DNA of 64,000 nt from Thermodesulfatator atlanticus DSM 21156 (GCF_000421585.1 NZ_ATXH01000007.1:26567-90566); one strand, 5' to 3'; shown: positions 27,042-37,035, counted from the stretch's first letter. Notes: a model not told the origin generated them from the letters alone. Translations and numbers: made by a program.

Positions 27042-28101
27042 GAGAACCTCCATTTCCCAAAAAGTTTTTTATTGCGTGCCACAAAAGTTTTCCCTGAGGC
27101 CTAACTTCTCCTTTAAGTGGGTCATAAAATAACACATTTTCAGCAATCAAAAACCTGAGGGCCTTTCTTTTTAAAGGATCATAGGCCATAACAAAATTTG
27201 CTTCAAAATAAGCCAGAATTTCTTCTACTTCATCAAATAAGAGAGAATTTTCTTCCTTTAGACCACCCAATAGCCAAGTAAGCCTCGCCTTCTCTTCAGT
27301 CAACAAGTGTTCGAGAGCTTCTTGTTCGTTATATCCCTGCTTTTTCTTCTCTAAAAGCCTTACCATGTCACCAATTTTTCCGCCTACGTAATCCCATATT
27401 AGATCTTTTTCTTTAAAACCAAAGTTTTTATAAACCCTTAAGGCATCTTCCTTTTCCAAGTCATCCACCAGCAGATATTCAGCTCGTCCTTCTAGTCTGG
27501 CATCAAAATAAATTTCTTCAATAAAAAGGCAGTCACTTGTGGCACACAAACAATGGCATAGATGGAGTTCTTTCGTAACCCGTACCATAAAATTAAAAAG
27601 CCCTTTTAAAACGAGCCTCCCGGAGGTATTAACCACTTCTTTTATCAGTTGTAGTTCATCTAATACTAAAACAGGTCGTAATCCTGCTTTTACTGTTTCT
27701 TCAAAAATATCTTCTAAGTAGCGAAAAACATCATCTACCCGTCGTGAATCAGCAAAAATATGATCAAATATTTTTTCGGGAATGGGGATACCTTTATAGC
27801 GTTCAACAGCTTTAGTTCCTGCTTTAAAAAATTCTTTTACGATTTCACGGGCTTTTTTGCGCCTGCGGCTAAATTGAACTTCAAAAAGGACCTTAAGCAA
27901 ATCCTGAAATTCACTTATATACCGGGCACGGAAGTTTATATAAAAGACCCGATACTCTGAAGGAAGTTCGTCAAATACTTTGATAAGCAAAGCTGTTTTG
28001 CCACTGTTTATAGGTCCGTAGACAAAATGAATCAGGTTTGGCTCACCAGAAAGTACCGCTTTAAAGCGTTTTATATCTTTTTCCCTGTTAAAAAATACCA
28101 T
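27004..28101 (-). CDS. Archaeal-type AAA/STAND ATPase
   Basis: A 365-residue protein resembling the archaeal ATPase family (PF01637). It begins FFNREKDIKRFKAVLSGEPN, has Walker A YGPINSGKTALLIKVFDELP and Walker B RPVLVLDELQLIKEV, then a typical 'sensor' CATSDCLFIEEIYFDARLEG. C-terminal helices probably bind a partner or DNA. Members occur in archaea and thermophilic bacteria, often as mobile or selfish genes of unknown function. The gene ends in-frame inside uspA, and its Lys-rich, AT-rich composition differs from the genes upstream, hinting at transfer. No nuclease domain is visible at its C-terminus. Confidence 0.8.
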   Translation of the reverse strand: MVFFNREKDIKRFKAVLSGEPNLIHFVYGPINSGKTALLIKVFDELPSEYRVFYINFRARYISEFQDLLKVLFEVQFSRRRKKAREIVKEFFKAGTKAVERYKGIPIPEKIFDHIFADSRRVDDVFRYLEDIFEETVKAGLRPVLVLDELQLIKEVVNTSGRLVLKGLFNFMVRVTKELHLCHCLCATSDCLFIEEIYFDARLEGRAEYLLVDDLEKEDALRVYKNFGFKEKDLIWDYVGGKIGDMVRLLEKKKQGYNEQEALEHLLTEEKARLTWLLGGLKEENSLLFDEVEEILAYFEANFVMAYDPLKRKALRFLIAENVLFYDPLKGEVRPQGKLLWHAIKNFLGNGGSHVSGNQKDRGGA

Positions 28102-28113
28102 AAACAGGCTCTT

Positions 28114-28605
28114 TTAGCGTGCACATTCTTTGGTGCTTCCCTTAATCTTTTCAAGGGCATGGTTAAGCACCGGCAATATTACTTCCATGGATTCCTGACA
28201 AGCCTTCGGGCTTCCTGGAAGATTGATAATTAAGCTTTGCTTTCTGATACCAGCTATCCCCCTGCTCAACATGGCATACGGAGTATGTTTCATGCCGTAA
28301 GCCCTTATAGCTTCAGCAATCCCCGGGACTTCCTTTTCAATGGCCGCCCTGGTGGCCTCAGGAGTAACGTCCCTTGGGGAAAGCCCGGTACCGCCTGTGG
28401 TAATGATAAGATCAAGGCCTTTTCTATCCACCCAATCCACCAACACCACTAAAATTTCTTCGTAATCATCAGGAATAATGCGATAAGCAGGCACCTGAAA
28501 ACCAGCCTTTAGCAGGGCCTCTTTGATAAGAGGCCCTGCGGTGTCTTCTCTTTCTCCCAGGGCACCTTTGTCAGACAAGGTCAAGACCCCCGCCGTAAAA
28601 GCCAT
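28114..28605 (-). CDS. MogA/MoaB molybdenum cofactor biosynthesis protein
   Basis: A 163-residue protein of the MoCF family. Signatures are GVLTLSDKGALGEREDTAGP, DLIITTGGTGLSPRDVTPEA and KQSLIINLPGSPKACQESME. It adenylates molybdopterin (MogA activity) before metal insertion by MoeA, which is encoded at 20039. MogA and MoaB cannot be separated with confidence from sequence alone, though the length and GTGLSPRD sequence suit MogA. It overlaps the EF-G-like gene by one base (TAATG-type junction). Confidence 0.9.
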   Translation of the reverse strand: MAFTAGVLTLSDKGALGEREDTAGPLIKEALLKAGFQVPAYRIIPDDYEEILVVLVDWVDRKGLDLIITTGGTGLSPRDVTPEATRAAIEKEVPGIAEAIRAYGMKHTPYAMLSRGIAGIRKQSLIINLPGSPKACQESMEVILPVLNHALEKIKGSTKECAR

Positions 28606-30674
28606 TATTTTGCCTCCTCAGCTTCTTTGGCCTGGGCAATAATTTTTTCAGCAACTTGTGGGGGTGCTTCTTCATAATGGGAGAATTTCATGCGAAAAGT
28701 ACCACGACCACCTGTAATAGCATTCAAATCAAGGGCATAACGTTGCACTTCTGCAAGGGGGACCTGGGCCTTTATGATTTGCTTACCGTCCTTTGGCTCC
28801 ATACCAAGCACTCGCCCGCGACGGGCGTTAATGTCTCCTATTACGTCTCCCATGACTTCATCTGGAACTTCGATCTCAAGTTCCATGATGGGTTCAAGCA
28901 AGACCGGCTGGCATTCCTGGATACCCTTTTTAAAACACTGGGAAGCTGCAATCATAAACGCCATATCAGAAGAGTCCACCTCGTGGCTCTTGCCATCATA
29001 GAACTGGACCTTTACGTCAACCACGGGATACCCTGCCAGAGGGCCTTTTTCTAGAGCCTGCCGCACGCCTTTTTCCACCGCAGGGACAAAATTACGCGGC
29101 ACATTCATACCCACCAGAGTCTCTACAAACTCAAACCCCTGGCCCCTTGGTAACGGGTAAATATGAAAGTGGACCTCGGCAAACTGCCCACGGCCACCGG
29201 TCTGTTTTTTATGGCGATAAATAACCCCTTCCTTGGGCTTTTTAATGGTCTCGCGATAAGGAATTTTAGGAAGAGAAAGCTCCACATTTACCCCGTATTT
29301 ACGGGAAAGCTTGTCAATGGTGGCTTCGATATGGATCTGCCCAAGGCCTGAAAGCAAAATCTCCCGGCTCTCTTCATCGCGCGTAATAACAAGGCTTGGG
29401 TCTTCTTCCTGAAGCTTGGCAAGGGCTGCACCAATCTTTTCTTCGTCAGCACGGGTCTTGGGGTGTAAAGCGTAAGTAAGCACTGCGTGCGGTAAAGTGG
29501 GCATGGGGAATATGATCGGGGCATCAGGATCGCATAAGGTATCACCTGTTTTGGTCTCGGAAAGTTTTGGAATGACACAGATCATCCCAGGGACAGCCTT
29601 AGCACAGGAACTAATTTCTTTTCCTTCTGGGATGCCGAGGTTGGCATACTTTTCTTTCACATCGCGGATGGGGTTAGAAAGAAGACCCTCTTCAGGAAGG
29701 GTCCCGGAGACCACCCTACAAAAAGAAAGTCTTCCAGCATAGGGATCCATAAAAGTCTTAAAGACTATGAGGGAAACCGGGGACTCAGGACTTGGTTCAC
29801 GTTCTTCAGGATCCCCTGATGGGGTTTCCCCTTCCCAGGCGGCCCGTTCTAAAGGCGAAGGCAAAAAGTTTACGATGAGATCCATCAAAGGCTGAATGCC
29901 AATAAGTTTTGCCGCCGAACCACATGATACCGGTACAAAGCGGCCTTCAAGAATACCGCGCTTCAGCCCCCTTACGATTTCTTCTTCAGTAAGCTCTCCT
30001 TCTTCCAAAAATTTCTCTAGGAGTTCGTCATCACTTTCAGCGGCAAATTCGATTAGATTGGCCCTTAATTCTTCGACCCTTTCGGCAATATCATCAGGAA
30101 TATCAATGGGCTTGGGCTTACCATCTTCAAACTCAAAGGCCTTCATGGCGATAAGATCCACCACGCCGCGAAAGTTTTCTTCTTTGCCAATAGGGTAAGC
30201 CACGGGAACCGGCCTTATGCCAAGGCGCTCTTCAAGCGCAGCGCAGGCATTGTCAAAATCTGCGTGCTCACGGTCTAGTTTGTTTACAAAGGCCGCACAG
30301 GGCAAACCAAACTCTTTTACAAAGGCAAATACTTTTTCAGTTTGCACCTTGACAGGAGAAGTGGCTTCCACCACCAGGAGCGCATTATCTGCCGCCCAGG
30401 TGGCAAGTTTTGCTTCGGCATTAAAGTTGTCGTCCCCAGGGGTGTCTAAGAAAAAAACCTCGTGTTTTTTCCAGGAAAAATGATGACAGGCCGTGGAAAT
30501 AGTTATCTTGCGCTTTTCTTCCTCAGGCTCAAAGTCAAGGATGGAGCTTCCGTCATCCACCCGACCAAGTTTTTTGGTCTTACCAGAAAGGAACAACATG
30601 GCCTCGGCAAGGGAAGTTTTTCCAGCACCACTTTGGGAAAGAAAGACAAAATTTCTAATTTTGGCGGTCTCCAT
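28605..30674 (-). CDS. Elongation factor G-like GTPase (FusA2 type)
   Basis: A 689-residue protein with the whole EF-G domain order (G, II, III, IV, V). G1 is SQSGAGKTS (13-21), G2 is altered (KRKITIS), G3 is DTPGD (77-81) where translational GTPases normally have DTPGH, and G4 is NKLD (131-134). Domain IV and V are intact (GGRGQFAEVHFHIYPLPRGQ, VMGDVIGDINARRGRVLGME). The missing catalytic His suggests altered GTP hydrolysis; family members with this change form the 'EF-G-like' paralogue group of unclear role. A canonical fusA is not in the window. It is separated from bamA by 97 bases without a clear promoter. Confidence 0.88.
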   Translation of the reverse strand: METAKIRNFVFLSQSGAGKTSLAEAMLFLSGKTKKLGRVDDGSSILDFEPEEEKRKITISTACHHFSWKKHEVFFLDTPGDDNFNAEAKLATWAADNALLVVEATSPVKVQTEKVFAFVKEFGLPCAAFVNKLDREHADFDNACAALEERLGIRPVPVAYPIGKEENFRGVVDLIAMKAFEFEDGKPKPIDIPDDIAERVEELRANLIEFAAESDDELLEKFLEEGELTEEEIVRGLKRGILEGRFVPVSCGSAAKLIGIQPLMDLIVNFLPSPLERAAWEGETPSGDPEEREPSPESPVSLIVFKTFMDPYAGRLSFCRVVSGTLPEEGLLSNPIRDVKEKYANLGIPEGKEISSCAKAVPGMICVIPKLSETKTGDTLCDPDAPIIFPMPTLPHAVLTYALHPKTRADEEKIGAALAKLQEEDPSLVITRDEESREILLSGLGQIHIEATIDKLSRKYGVNVELSLPKIPYRETIKKPKEGVIYRHKKQTGGRGQFAEVHFHIYPLPRGQGFEFVETLVGMNVPRNFVPAVEKGVRQALEKGPLAGYPVVDVKVQFYDGKSHEVDSSDMAFMIAASQCFKKGIQECQPVLLEPIMELEIEVPDEVMGDVIGDINARRGRVLGMEPKDGKQIIKAQVPLAEVQRYALDLNAITGGRGTFRMKFSHYEEAPPQVAEKIIAQAKEAEEAK

Positions 30675-30771
30675 AGGCCCTCCTTCTGTGTTTTAAAGAA
30701 AGAAAAATTCTTCCGTATTTGAGAGGCTAGCGCAATTTAAATCTAAGTGTCAAGCAAATGAGTACCAAAGG

Positions 30772-33411
30772 TTAGAAGACGCCGCCAATACGGAAATTCC
30801 AGTTGCTTTTCTCTTCTCCTGGCTTGGTGTCGATATTGAAACCCCATTCTATGCGCAAAGGCCCCATAGGAGAAAGCCACCGGAGACCAAACCCTACAGA
30901 TTTACGCACATCAGAGAAACGAAACCCTTCTGACTGTTCCCACACGTTACCCATATCAAAGAAAAGAACTCCTTTGAGCCCCATGTTTTTAACCAACGGG
31001 AAAATAAGCTCGTTTTGCACGAAAAACATCCTGTTGCCACCAATGCGCTCACCGGTGCTGGGATCAATAGGGCTGATATCACCGTAGCGATAGCCACGTA
31101 CTGAGTCTAGGCCACCCAGGTAAAACTTCTCAAAAACAGGAAGCTTGCCACCTTTGGCCTGGCTTACGTAACCAGTCCCCACCCGCACGTGGCCTACAAC
31201 ATCCCAGAATAGCGGATGAAAGTAGCTGGCCGTGGCTGTTATCTTATCGTAAGCACTATCACCGCCTAAGGGTCCACCAGCATGTTCATATGAAAGAGAA
31301 AGAAGCGACCCACGAGAAGGATCAAAAAAGTGATTCCGCGTATCACGAGAAACTCCCAGTTCAATGGAGCTTGTTACGTGTATGTCAGCTGACTCACGAA
31401 TGATAGGCGAGGCGTAATAGTAATAATCGGTAAGGTTAGAGTCGTCATAACGATAACCAAAGTAAAATCTAATCTCAGGCCGCCAGAGGTAACCAAAGCG
31501 AATGCCAAATCCCTGACTTTCGCGGGTGTAGTCCTCGTATTCCCGCGTCCAATCATAGAGATTAAGCGAAAGGGAAAGCCTGGTATCCATAAAATACGGT
31601 TCTGTAAAGGAAAAGTTGTACCGGGTGGTGCGTGCTCCAAAATATCCTTGAAGCGCAAGGGTCTGGCCTTTTCCTAGAAAATTGCGCTGAGAAATCTCTG
31701 CCATAAAAAGCAGTTTATCCACTGAAGAATATCCCGCCCCAATGCTAAAAGTGCCGGTGGGCTGCTCTTTTACTTTAACGTGAATGTCCATCTGATCTTC
31801 TCTTACGCCTTTTTCCGTGGAAACACTCACGTCTTCGAAATAACCCAGGCGTCGCAGGCGGTTTTCACTCTTTCTTAATCTGGTAGAGCTAAAAGGGCGC
31901 TGCTCAACTACCAGGAGTTCCCGCCTGATAACCTTATCGCGGGTGCGGGTGTTCCCGGTAATTTCTATGCGGTTCACGTAAACCAGAGGGCCTTTATCAA
32001 CTTTGAAAGTGATGTTTACCACGTGTTTTTGAGGGTCTTTTTTGATGATAGGGTCAACCTGGGCGTAGGCGTAACCTTTGTCTGCAAAAAGATCGGTTAT
32101 CGTTAAGATATCACGACGTAAGGCCTCACGGCTAAAATATTTCTTTTTAGGAGTTTCAAGCTTTTTGAGGATATAATCCTTGTTCTTGAAAAGGTCCTGT
32201 TCTATATCAACTTTTCCTATCTTGTAGCGGGGGCCTTCTTCAATAGGGATGGTGATATAGACCCAATTTCCGTGCCGCTCAACACGAGGCTCATCCACAC
32301 GCACATCCATATAGCCCTGATTCTGATAAAAGGTGACTATCTTGGCGAGGCTACGATAAAGACCACCGTAGCTATATACCCCTGGTGCCACGCCTCCAGT
32401 AAAAAAGGTTTTTATCTTTTTTAGCCAGGAAAAATGCCCCTTTTCACTAATTTCAAGGAGCTTTTTAAGGTCATCGTCAGAAAAAGCCTTATTTCCTTCG
32501 AAGTTGATGCGTTTGATAAAGACCTTTTTTCCTTCTTTTATCTTGAAGATAACTTTGGCCTCTCGCGGGTTAAGCATCTTAACCTGTGGTTCAACTTTGG
32601 TGTTGTAGTAGCCCTGTTCTTTGTAAAGAAGCCGGATCCTTTCGGCAGCTTCGTTAATTTTTTGCAAATTAAGGATGGTGTAAGGCTTAAGTTCGGTGAT
32701 CTTCTTAAGGTCTTTTTCTTTAATGGCCTTGTTTCCCTGATAGACAATGCGTTTGACCACCGGCTTTTCGCGCACGATATAAGTAACCACCAGGCCTTCT
32801 TTGGTCTTTTGCACATCAACACGCACGTCATCGAAATATCCCAGCTTGTAAATATTTTTTATATCCTGGCGCACTTTAGCAGGATCAAACACATCACCGG
32901 CCTTAAGGGTGAGCACCGGATAAATAGCATCAGCATCCATGCGCACGTTCCCCTTTATTTTCACCTCAGCCACTACATCCTGAACGCGCGCCTCTTGCAA
33001 AACGCGAGCGGTAGCCTCACGGGCAAGTTCGGTTAAGAGAGAGAGCTTCCCAACCAGGTAAACTCGCCTAGGGTAGGCTCCCTCACAATCAAAGACCGTG
33101 AGATCAAGGCTTACTTCTTCAGTAAAAGCGTTAACTGAACCCCAGATAACCGCCTTCGGGGCAAATTGCTGGCATATCTTTTGGGCAAGCTTAGAAGATG
33201 GTTCTTTCGCGGCTTCTAATATCTTTTTTGCTTCTTCTTGAGAGAGAATTGCTATGCCTTTTTCCTCTAAGTCTTTAGCAAGGAGAAAATTCAACACGGA
33301 AAGCTTAGAGACTTTTTCCTGCGGGGCGTTTACTTTAAGAGGGAAGAGAAAAATTTTTTCTTTGGCTGCAAAAGCATTTAGCCCCAAAACCAATACCAGC
33401 AAACATGACAT
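30772..33411 (-). CDS. bamA: Outer-membrane protein assembly factor BamA
   Basis: An 879-residue protein from the ATG at 33411, where the signal-like MSCLLVLVLGLNAFA begins. It has an unusual N-terminal domain (about 30-160), five POTRA units (from VAEVKIKGNVRMDADAIYPV onward) and a 16-strand barrel with GGLDSVRGYRYGDISPID (the RGF/RGY motif of Omp85 loop 6) and a C-terminal Phe (RIGGVF). It inserts beta-barrel proteins in the outer membrane. The open frame continues upstream through a MITE-like repeat. In-frame TTG codons inside that repeat (33429 or 33438) would add the positive charge that the ATG-start signal peptide lacks, so the start is uncertain. lolD ends just upstream. Confidence 0.9.
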   Translation of the reverse strand: MSCLLVLVLGLNAFAAKEKIFLFPLKVNAPQEKVSKLSVLNFLLAKDLEEKGIAILSQEEAKKILEAAKEPSSKLAQKICQQFAPKAVIWGSVNAFTEEVSLDLTVFDCEGAYPRRVYLVGKLSLLTELAREATARVLQEARVQDVVAEVKIKGNVRMDADAIYPVLTLKAGDVFDPAKVRQDIKNIYKLGYFDDVRVDVQKTKEGLVVTYIVREKPVVKRIVYQGNKAIKEKDLKKITELKPYTILNLQKINEAAERIRLLYKEQGYYNTKVEPQVKMLNPREAKVIFKIKEGKKVFIKRINFEGNKAFSDDDLKKLLEISEKGHFSWLKKIKTFFTGGVAPGVYSYGGLYRSLAKIVTFYQNQGYMDVRVDEPRVERHGNWVYITIPIEEGPRYKIGKVDIEQDLFKNKDYILKKLETPKKKYFSREALRRDILTITDLFADKGYAYAQVDPIIKKDPQKHVVNITFKVDKGPLVYVNRIEITGNTRTRDKVIRRELLVVEQRPFSSTRLRKSENRLRRLGYFEDVSVSTEKGVREDQMDIHVKVKEQPTGTFSIGAGYSSVDKLLFMAEISQRNFLGKGQTLALQGYFGARTTRYNFSFTEPYFMDTRLSLSLNLYDWTREYEDYTRESQGFGIRFGYLWRPEIRFYFGYRYDDSNLTDYYYYASPIIRESADIHVTSSIELGVSRDTRNHFFDPSRGSLLSLSYEHAGGPLGGDSAYDKITATASYFHPLFWDVVGHVRVGTGYVSQAKGGKLPVFEKFYLGGLDSVRGYRYGDISPIDPSTGERIGGNRMFFVQNELIFPLVKNMGLKGVLFFDMGNVWEQSEGFRFSDVRKSVGFGLRWLSPMGPLRIEWGFNIDTKPGEEKSNWNFRIGGVF

Positions 33412-33416
33412 AAAAA

Positions 33417-33486
33417 GAGATCTTTGCAAAATTGGCAAGATCAGTGTTGGAAGCCAACCGCATGGGATCCGTTTTGCAAAGGTCTC
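33417..33486. mobile_element. MITE-like element between lolD and bamA
   Basis: Ends GAGATCTTTGCAAAA and TTTTGCAAAGGTCTC form a terminal inverted repeat, flanked by AAAAA at both sides (33412-33416 and 33487-33491), a possible 5-bp target duplication. The inside has the TTGGCAAGATCAGTGTTG left half and a collapsed GGGATCCG core. It occupies almost the whole lolD-bamA gap. Confidence 0.8.
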
Positions 33487-33491
33487 AAAAA

Positions 33492-34211
33492 CTATTTTTT
33501 TGATACTTTCCAAGGCCATGGTTCATCCTTTGGTAATTCGATAACTTTTCCCTGGCTTAAGCCAAAAACACGCTGCATTTTTGCCGCCAGTGCGGGGTTG
33601 TGTGTTACAATCACCAGGGTAGTAGCATATGTTTCGTTAATGTGCAAAAGAAGGTTTACCACATCATCTGCAGTTTTGACATCAAGATTGCCTGTGGGCT
33701 CATCCGCAAGAAGCACCGGAGGATTTAGCACCAGGGCCCGTGCAATAGCCACTCTTTGTCTTTCACCCCCTGAGAGCTCAGAAGTACGGTGAGAAAGCCG
33801 GTGGGAAAGCCCCACCCCTGCCAGGACTTCTTTGGCTGCTCTCTCTGCTTCTTTTAAAGACTTACCTGCTATAAGCGCAGGGAGCATCACATTTTCAAGA
33901 GCGTTAAACTCTGGCAAAAGGTGATGAAACTGAAACACAAAGCCGATTTTTCGGTTGCGAAAACGTGAAAGCTCTTCGTCTTTTAAGGCGAAAACATCCT
34001 GACCAAAATGAAAAACTTTGCCTTTTTCTGGTTTATCAAGGGTCCCCAAGATATGAAGCAAAGTGGTTTTGCCAACTCCTGAGGCCCCTACAATGGCCAC
34101 CCGCTCCCCTGGAGAAATGGCAATGTTTGCCCCTTTAAGCACCTCGACCCTCTGCTCCCCTTTGCCGTATGACTTACAAAGGTTTACGCCTTCAATAGCC
34201 CACTTAGCCAT
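33492..34211 (-). CDS. lolD: Lipoprotein-releasing ABC transporter ATPase LolD
   Basis: A 239-residue ABC ATPase; start [20 protein letters not shown] chosen by family length, the longer open frame upstream overlapping lolC. It has Walker [21 protein letters not shown], the Q-loop [12 protein letters not shown] (the LolD-typical [10 protein letters not shown]), signature [16 protein letters not shown] and Walker [13 protein letters not shown]. With LolC/E it extracts mature lipoproteins from the inner membrane. It overlaps lolC by 8 bases. The stop codon is 6 bases from a MITE-like element. Confidence 0.94.
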   Translation of the reverse strand: MAKWAIEGVNLCKSYGKGEQRVEVLKGANIAISPGERVAIVGASGVGKTTLLHILGTLDKPEKGKVFHFGQDVFALKDEELSRFRNRKIGFVFQFHHLLPEFNALENVMLPALIAGKSLKEAERAAKEVLAGVGLSHRLSHRTSELSGGERQRVAIARALVLNPPVLLADEPTGNLDVKTADDVVNLLLHINETYATTLVIVTHNPALAAKMQRVFGLSQGKVIELPKDEPWPWKVSKK

Positions 34212-35478
34212 AGCGTAGGACCTCTGCGGGAGGGAGTTTGGCTGCCTGTCGCGCAGGATAAATCGTAGCCAGCAAGGCGAGAAGGATGGCGCAAAGGGCA
34301 ATAAGGGTGACGTCAAAACCTTCTACCAGCACGGGAAGCCTATCAACGTAATAAACGTCACTTGGCAGATGGATAATGGGATAGCGCGAAATTACAAAGC
34401 AGAGAAAAAGCCCAAGGCTTACCCCGCAAAGAACTCCCGAAGCCCCAAGTAAAAAACCCGTAAGCATAAAAATGCGCAATATCGAGCGGTCTGAAGCCCC
34501 CATGGTCTTTAAAATAGCAATATCTGCCTTTTTCTCGCCAACAAGCATGATGAGAGCGGCCACAATGTTGAAAGCCGCTACCACAATGATGAGGGTTAAG
34601 ATGACAAACATGGCGGCTTTCTCAAGTTTTAAGGCAGAAAAGAGATTGGCATTCATGGTGCGCCAATCAACCACCCAGTAAGGGAAACCAAGTTTTTTGG
34701 CAATTAACTGGGCAAATTCTCCGGCATAAAAGGGATCACTGATACGTATTTCAAGGTTTGAAACGCCTTTTATGTCTGCCAGCCTTTGGGAAAGTCCAAG
34801 GGGCAAAAACCCAAGCGAGGCGTCAAAATCATAAAGCCCAGTTTCAAAAATCCCCACCACGGTAAGCGTTTTAAGCCTTGGAAGAATACCAAGAACAGTG
34901 GCCCGCCCCTGAGGGAGCAAAAGAGTGACTTTGTCTCCAGGAGAAACACCCAAGTTTTTGGCAAGGCGCCAGCCCAAAATTATCACCGGCTTATCATCTT
35001 GAAGATCAAGAAAACTTCCCTGTTTAAGCTTTAGTTTCTTAAAGGTTTTGGCTGCCTGCGCCCCAGGGATCCCCCGTAAAATAACCCCTGCCTGCCCGGC
35101 CCCTGAAGAAAGAAGCCCCTGGAGGATAACTGTTGGCAAGATTTCTTCGACCTTGACCTGAGCGTCTCCTTTTAAACGCCCCAACAAATAGGCAAGCCCC
35201 TGTTTTTTTAAGTGCAATTTTTCTATCTTTCGCGAGACTTCTTCATAGTTTGTAATGGGGCCACCTAAGCGCTGGACAATGATGTGTGAGTTAATGCCAA
35301 GGAGTCTTTCGCGAAGTTCTTTTTGAAAACCGGCCATAACGGAAATAACCACGATCAAAGCGCACACACCAATGGCAACCCCTGCCACTGCCATCCCTGA
35401 AATGAACGAGGTAAAGCGGTGCCGCTTACCTGACAGGAGATACCTTAAGGCAACATACCATTCAAACCGGTTTATCAT
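34204..35478 (-). CDS. lolC: Lipoprotein-releasing ABC transporter permease LolC/LolE
   Basis: A 424-residue FtsX-like permease with four membrane helices: one near residue 25-50, three at the C-terminus (from about 275). The N-terminus [20 protein letters not shown] and [20 protein letters not shown] are typical of LolC/E, as are the periplasmic domain and the final [20 protein letters not shown]. One permease gene with one ATPase suggests a LolF-like homodimeric arrangement, as in many non-enterobacteria. It overlaps lysS by 4 bases, so lysS-lolC-lolD form an operon. Confidence 0.92.
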   Translation of the reverse strand: MINRFEWYVALRYLLSGKRHRFTSFISGMAVAGVAIGVCALIVVISVMAGFQKELRERLLGINSHIIVQRLGGPITNYEEVSRKIEKLHLKKQGLAYLLGRLKGDAQVKVEEILPTVILQGLLSSGAGQAGVILRGIPGAQAAKTFKKLKLKQGSFLDLQDDKPVIILGWRLAKNLGVSPGDKVTLLLPQGRATVLGILPRLKTLTVVGIFETGLYDFDASLGFLPLGLSQRLADIKGVSNLEIRISDPFYAGEFAQLIAKKLGFPYWVVDWRTMNANLFSALKLEKAAMFVILTLIIVVAAFNIVAALIMLVGEKKADIAILKTMGASDRSILRIFMLTGFLLGASGVLCGVSLGLFLCFVISRYPIIHLPSDVYYVDRLPVLVEGFDVTLIALCAILLALLATIYPARQAAKLPPAEVLRYG

Positions 35479-36968
35479 CTTTTCTCTGGTCGCAAATGCG
35501 GGAATAAAATCACTTCCCTGATCGAAGGAGCATCGGTAAAGAGCATCACCACCCGGTCGATACCGATACCTTCCCCAGCGGCAGGGGGCATCCCGTATTC
35601 GAGGGCCATGATGAAATCTTCGTCTATTTCAGGATGAATTTCAGGATCATCTTTAAGGCGCCTTTTGATTTGTTCTTCAAAACGCGCCCTTTGGTCACGA
35701 GGATCGTTTAGTTCCGAGAAGGCATTGGCAATTTCTCTTCCCGCAATGAAAAGCTCAAAGCGATCCGCCACCGTAGGGTCTTTTTCATTACGCCTGGCAA
35801 GCGGAGAAATATCCACCGGAAAAGCAATGATAAAAGTGGGCTGCACAAGCTTTGGTTCCACCAGGGCGTCAAAGAGCTTGGCCCAAAGCTTGGCAAGCAC
35901 AGGCTCTCTTTCATCGATCTTGATCTCATGCTCCCTGGCATACGCAATGACTTTTTCACGATCAGCAAGGACCTCTTCAGAAACCCCGCCAATTTCTATC
36001 AACGCCTGCTTAAAAGGGATGCGCGGCCAGGGCGGAGTAAAATCTATTTCTTGGCCTTGATAGATGATTTTGGTGTCACCTTTTAGTTCCTTACAAAGGC
36101 CTACGAAGATCTCCTCGGTACGCGTCATAAGGTCCTCATAGGTGGCGTAGGCCTCGTAGAATTCAAGCATGGTAAATTCAGGATTGTGCTGGATAGAAAT
36201 TCCTTCGTTACGAAAATTGCGGTTTAATTCAAATACCCGTTCAAAGCCTCCCACCAAAAGCCTTTTTAAATAAAGCTCTGGAGCAATGCGTAAATAAAGC
36301 TCCCGCTCAAGGGCGTGATGGTAAGTCTTAAAGGGCCTGGCGGTAGCCCCCCCGGGGATGGCTTGCATCATGGGGGTTTCTACCTCAAGAAACCCGTTAG
36401 TAGCAAAATAGTTGCGGAAATACTGGACTATGTGGGTGCGCGTGCGAAAAATTTCTTTTACGCGTTCATTCATGATAAGGTCAAGGTAGCGCCTGCGGTA
36501 ACGCAGTTCCACGTCCTGAAGGCCGTGGTATTTTTCAGGGAGCGGACGGAAGGCCTTGGTAACCAAGGCCACGTCTTTGGCAAGGATGGTAAGTTCTCCT
36601 GTTTTGGTTTTAAAAAGCGGCCCAACCACCCCAACGATATCTCCCAGGTCAAAATATTTTTTGAAAAGTTTGAATTTTTCGGCTCCGAGTTCGTCTTTTT
36701 TGATGAAGGCCTGGATGCGACCGGTTTCATCTTGTAGGTGGATAAACATTGCTTTTCCAAAATCCCGCCGCGCCATCATCCGCCCGGCCACCTTGAAGGT
36801 GGCGTTTAGTTTCTCCAGGGCCTCGTTGTCATAAGCTTCAAAAATTTCTTTGATGGCGCCGGCTTTGTCTTCAGGCTTAAAATCATTTGGAAAAAGGGGG
36901 ATTCCTTGTGATTCAAGATCTTCCGCCTTCTCGCGCCGCGCTTTTAATACTTGACTCTCCTCACTCAC
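35475..36968 (-). CDS. lysS: Lysine--tRNA ligase, class II
   Basis: A 497-residue class II synthetase. I place the start at a GTG (36968, reading VSEESQVLKARREKAEDLES) because a strong GGAGGAGG lies 5-6 bases upstream; the frame extends 20 codons further from an ATG without such a site. The OB-fold anticodon domain (KATFKVAGRMMARRDFGKAM) is followed by motif 1, motif 2 (FRNEGISIQHNPEFTMLEFY) and motif 3 (GMPPAAGEGIGIDRVVMLFT). It charges tRNA-Lys; a tRNA-Lys gene lies at 51150. It is the first gene of lysS-lolC-lolD. Confidence 0.95.
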   Translation of the reverse strand: MSEESQVLKARREKAEDLESQGIPLFPNDFKPEDKAGAIKEIFEAYDNEALEKLNATFKVAGRMMARRDFGKAMFIHLQDETGRIQAFIKKDELGAEKFKLFKKYFDLGDIVGVVGPLFKTKTGELTILAKDVALVTKAFRPLPEKYHGLQDVELRYRRRYLDLIMNERVKEIFRTRTHIVQYFRNYFATNGFLEVETPMMQAIPGGATARPFKTYHHALERELYLRIAPELYLKRLLVGGFERVFELNRNFRNEGISIQHNPEFTMLEFYEAYATYEDLMTRTEEIFVGLCKELKGDTKIIYQGQEIDFTPPWPRIPFKQALIEIGGVSEEVLADREKVIAYAREHEIKIDEREPVLAKLWAKLFDALVEPKLVQPTFIIAFPVDISPLARRNEKDPTVADRFELFIAGREIANAFSELNDPRDQRARFEEQIKRRLKDDPEIHPEIDEDFIMALEYGMPPAAGEGIGIDRVVMLFTDAPSIREVILFPHLRPEKR

Positions 36969-37035
36969 CAAAAACCTCCTCCAAAGGGATTCACACGCGA
37001 AACATAACGCCTTAGACGGGGCTGACAAGGACTCT

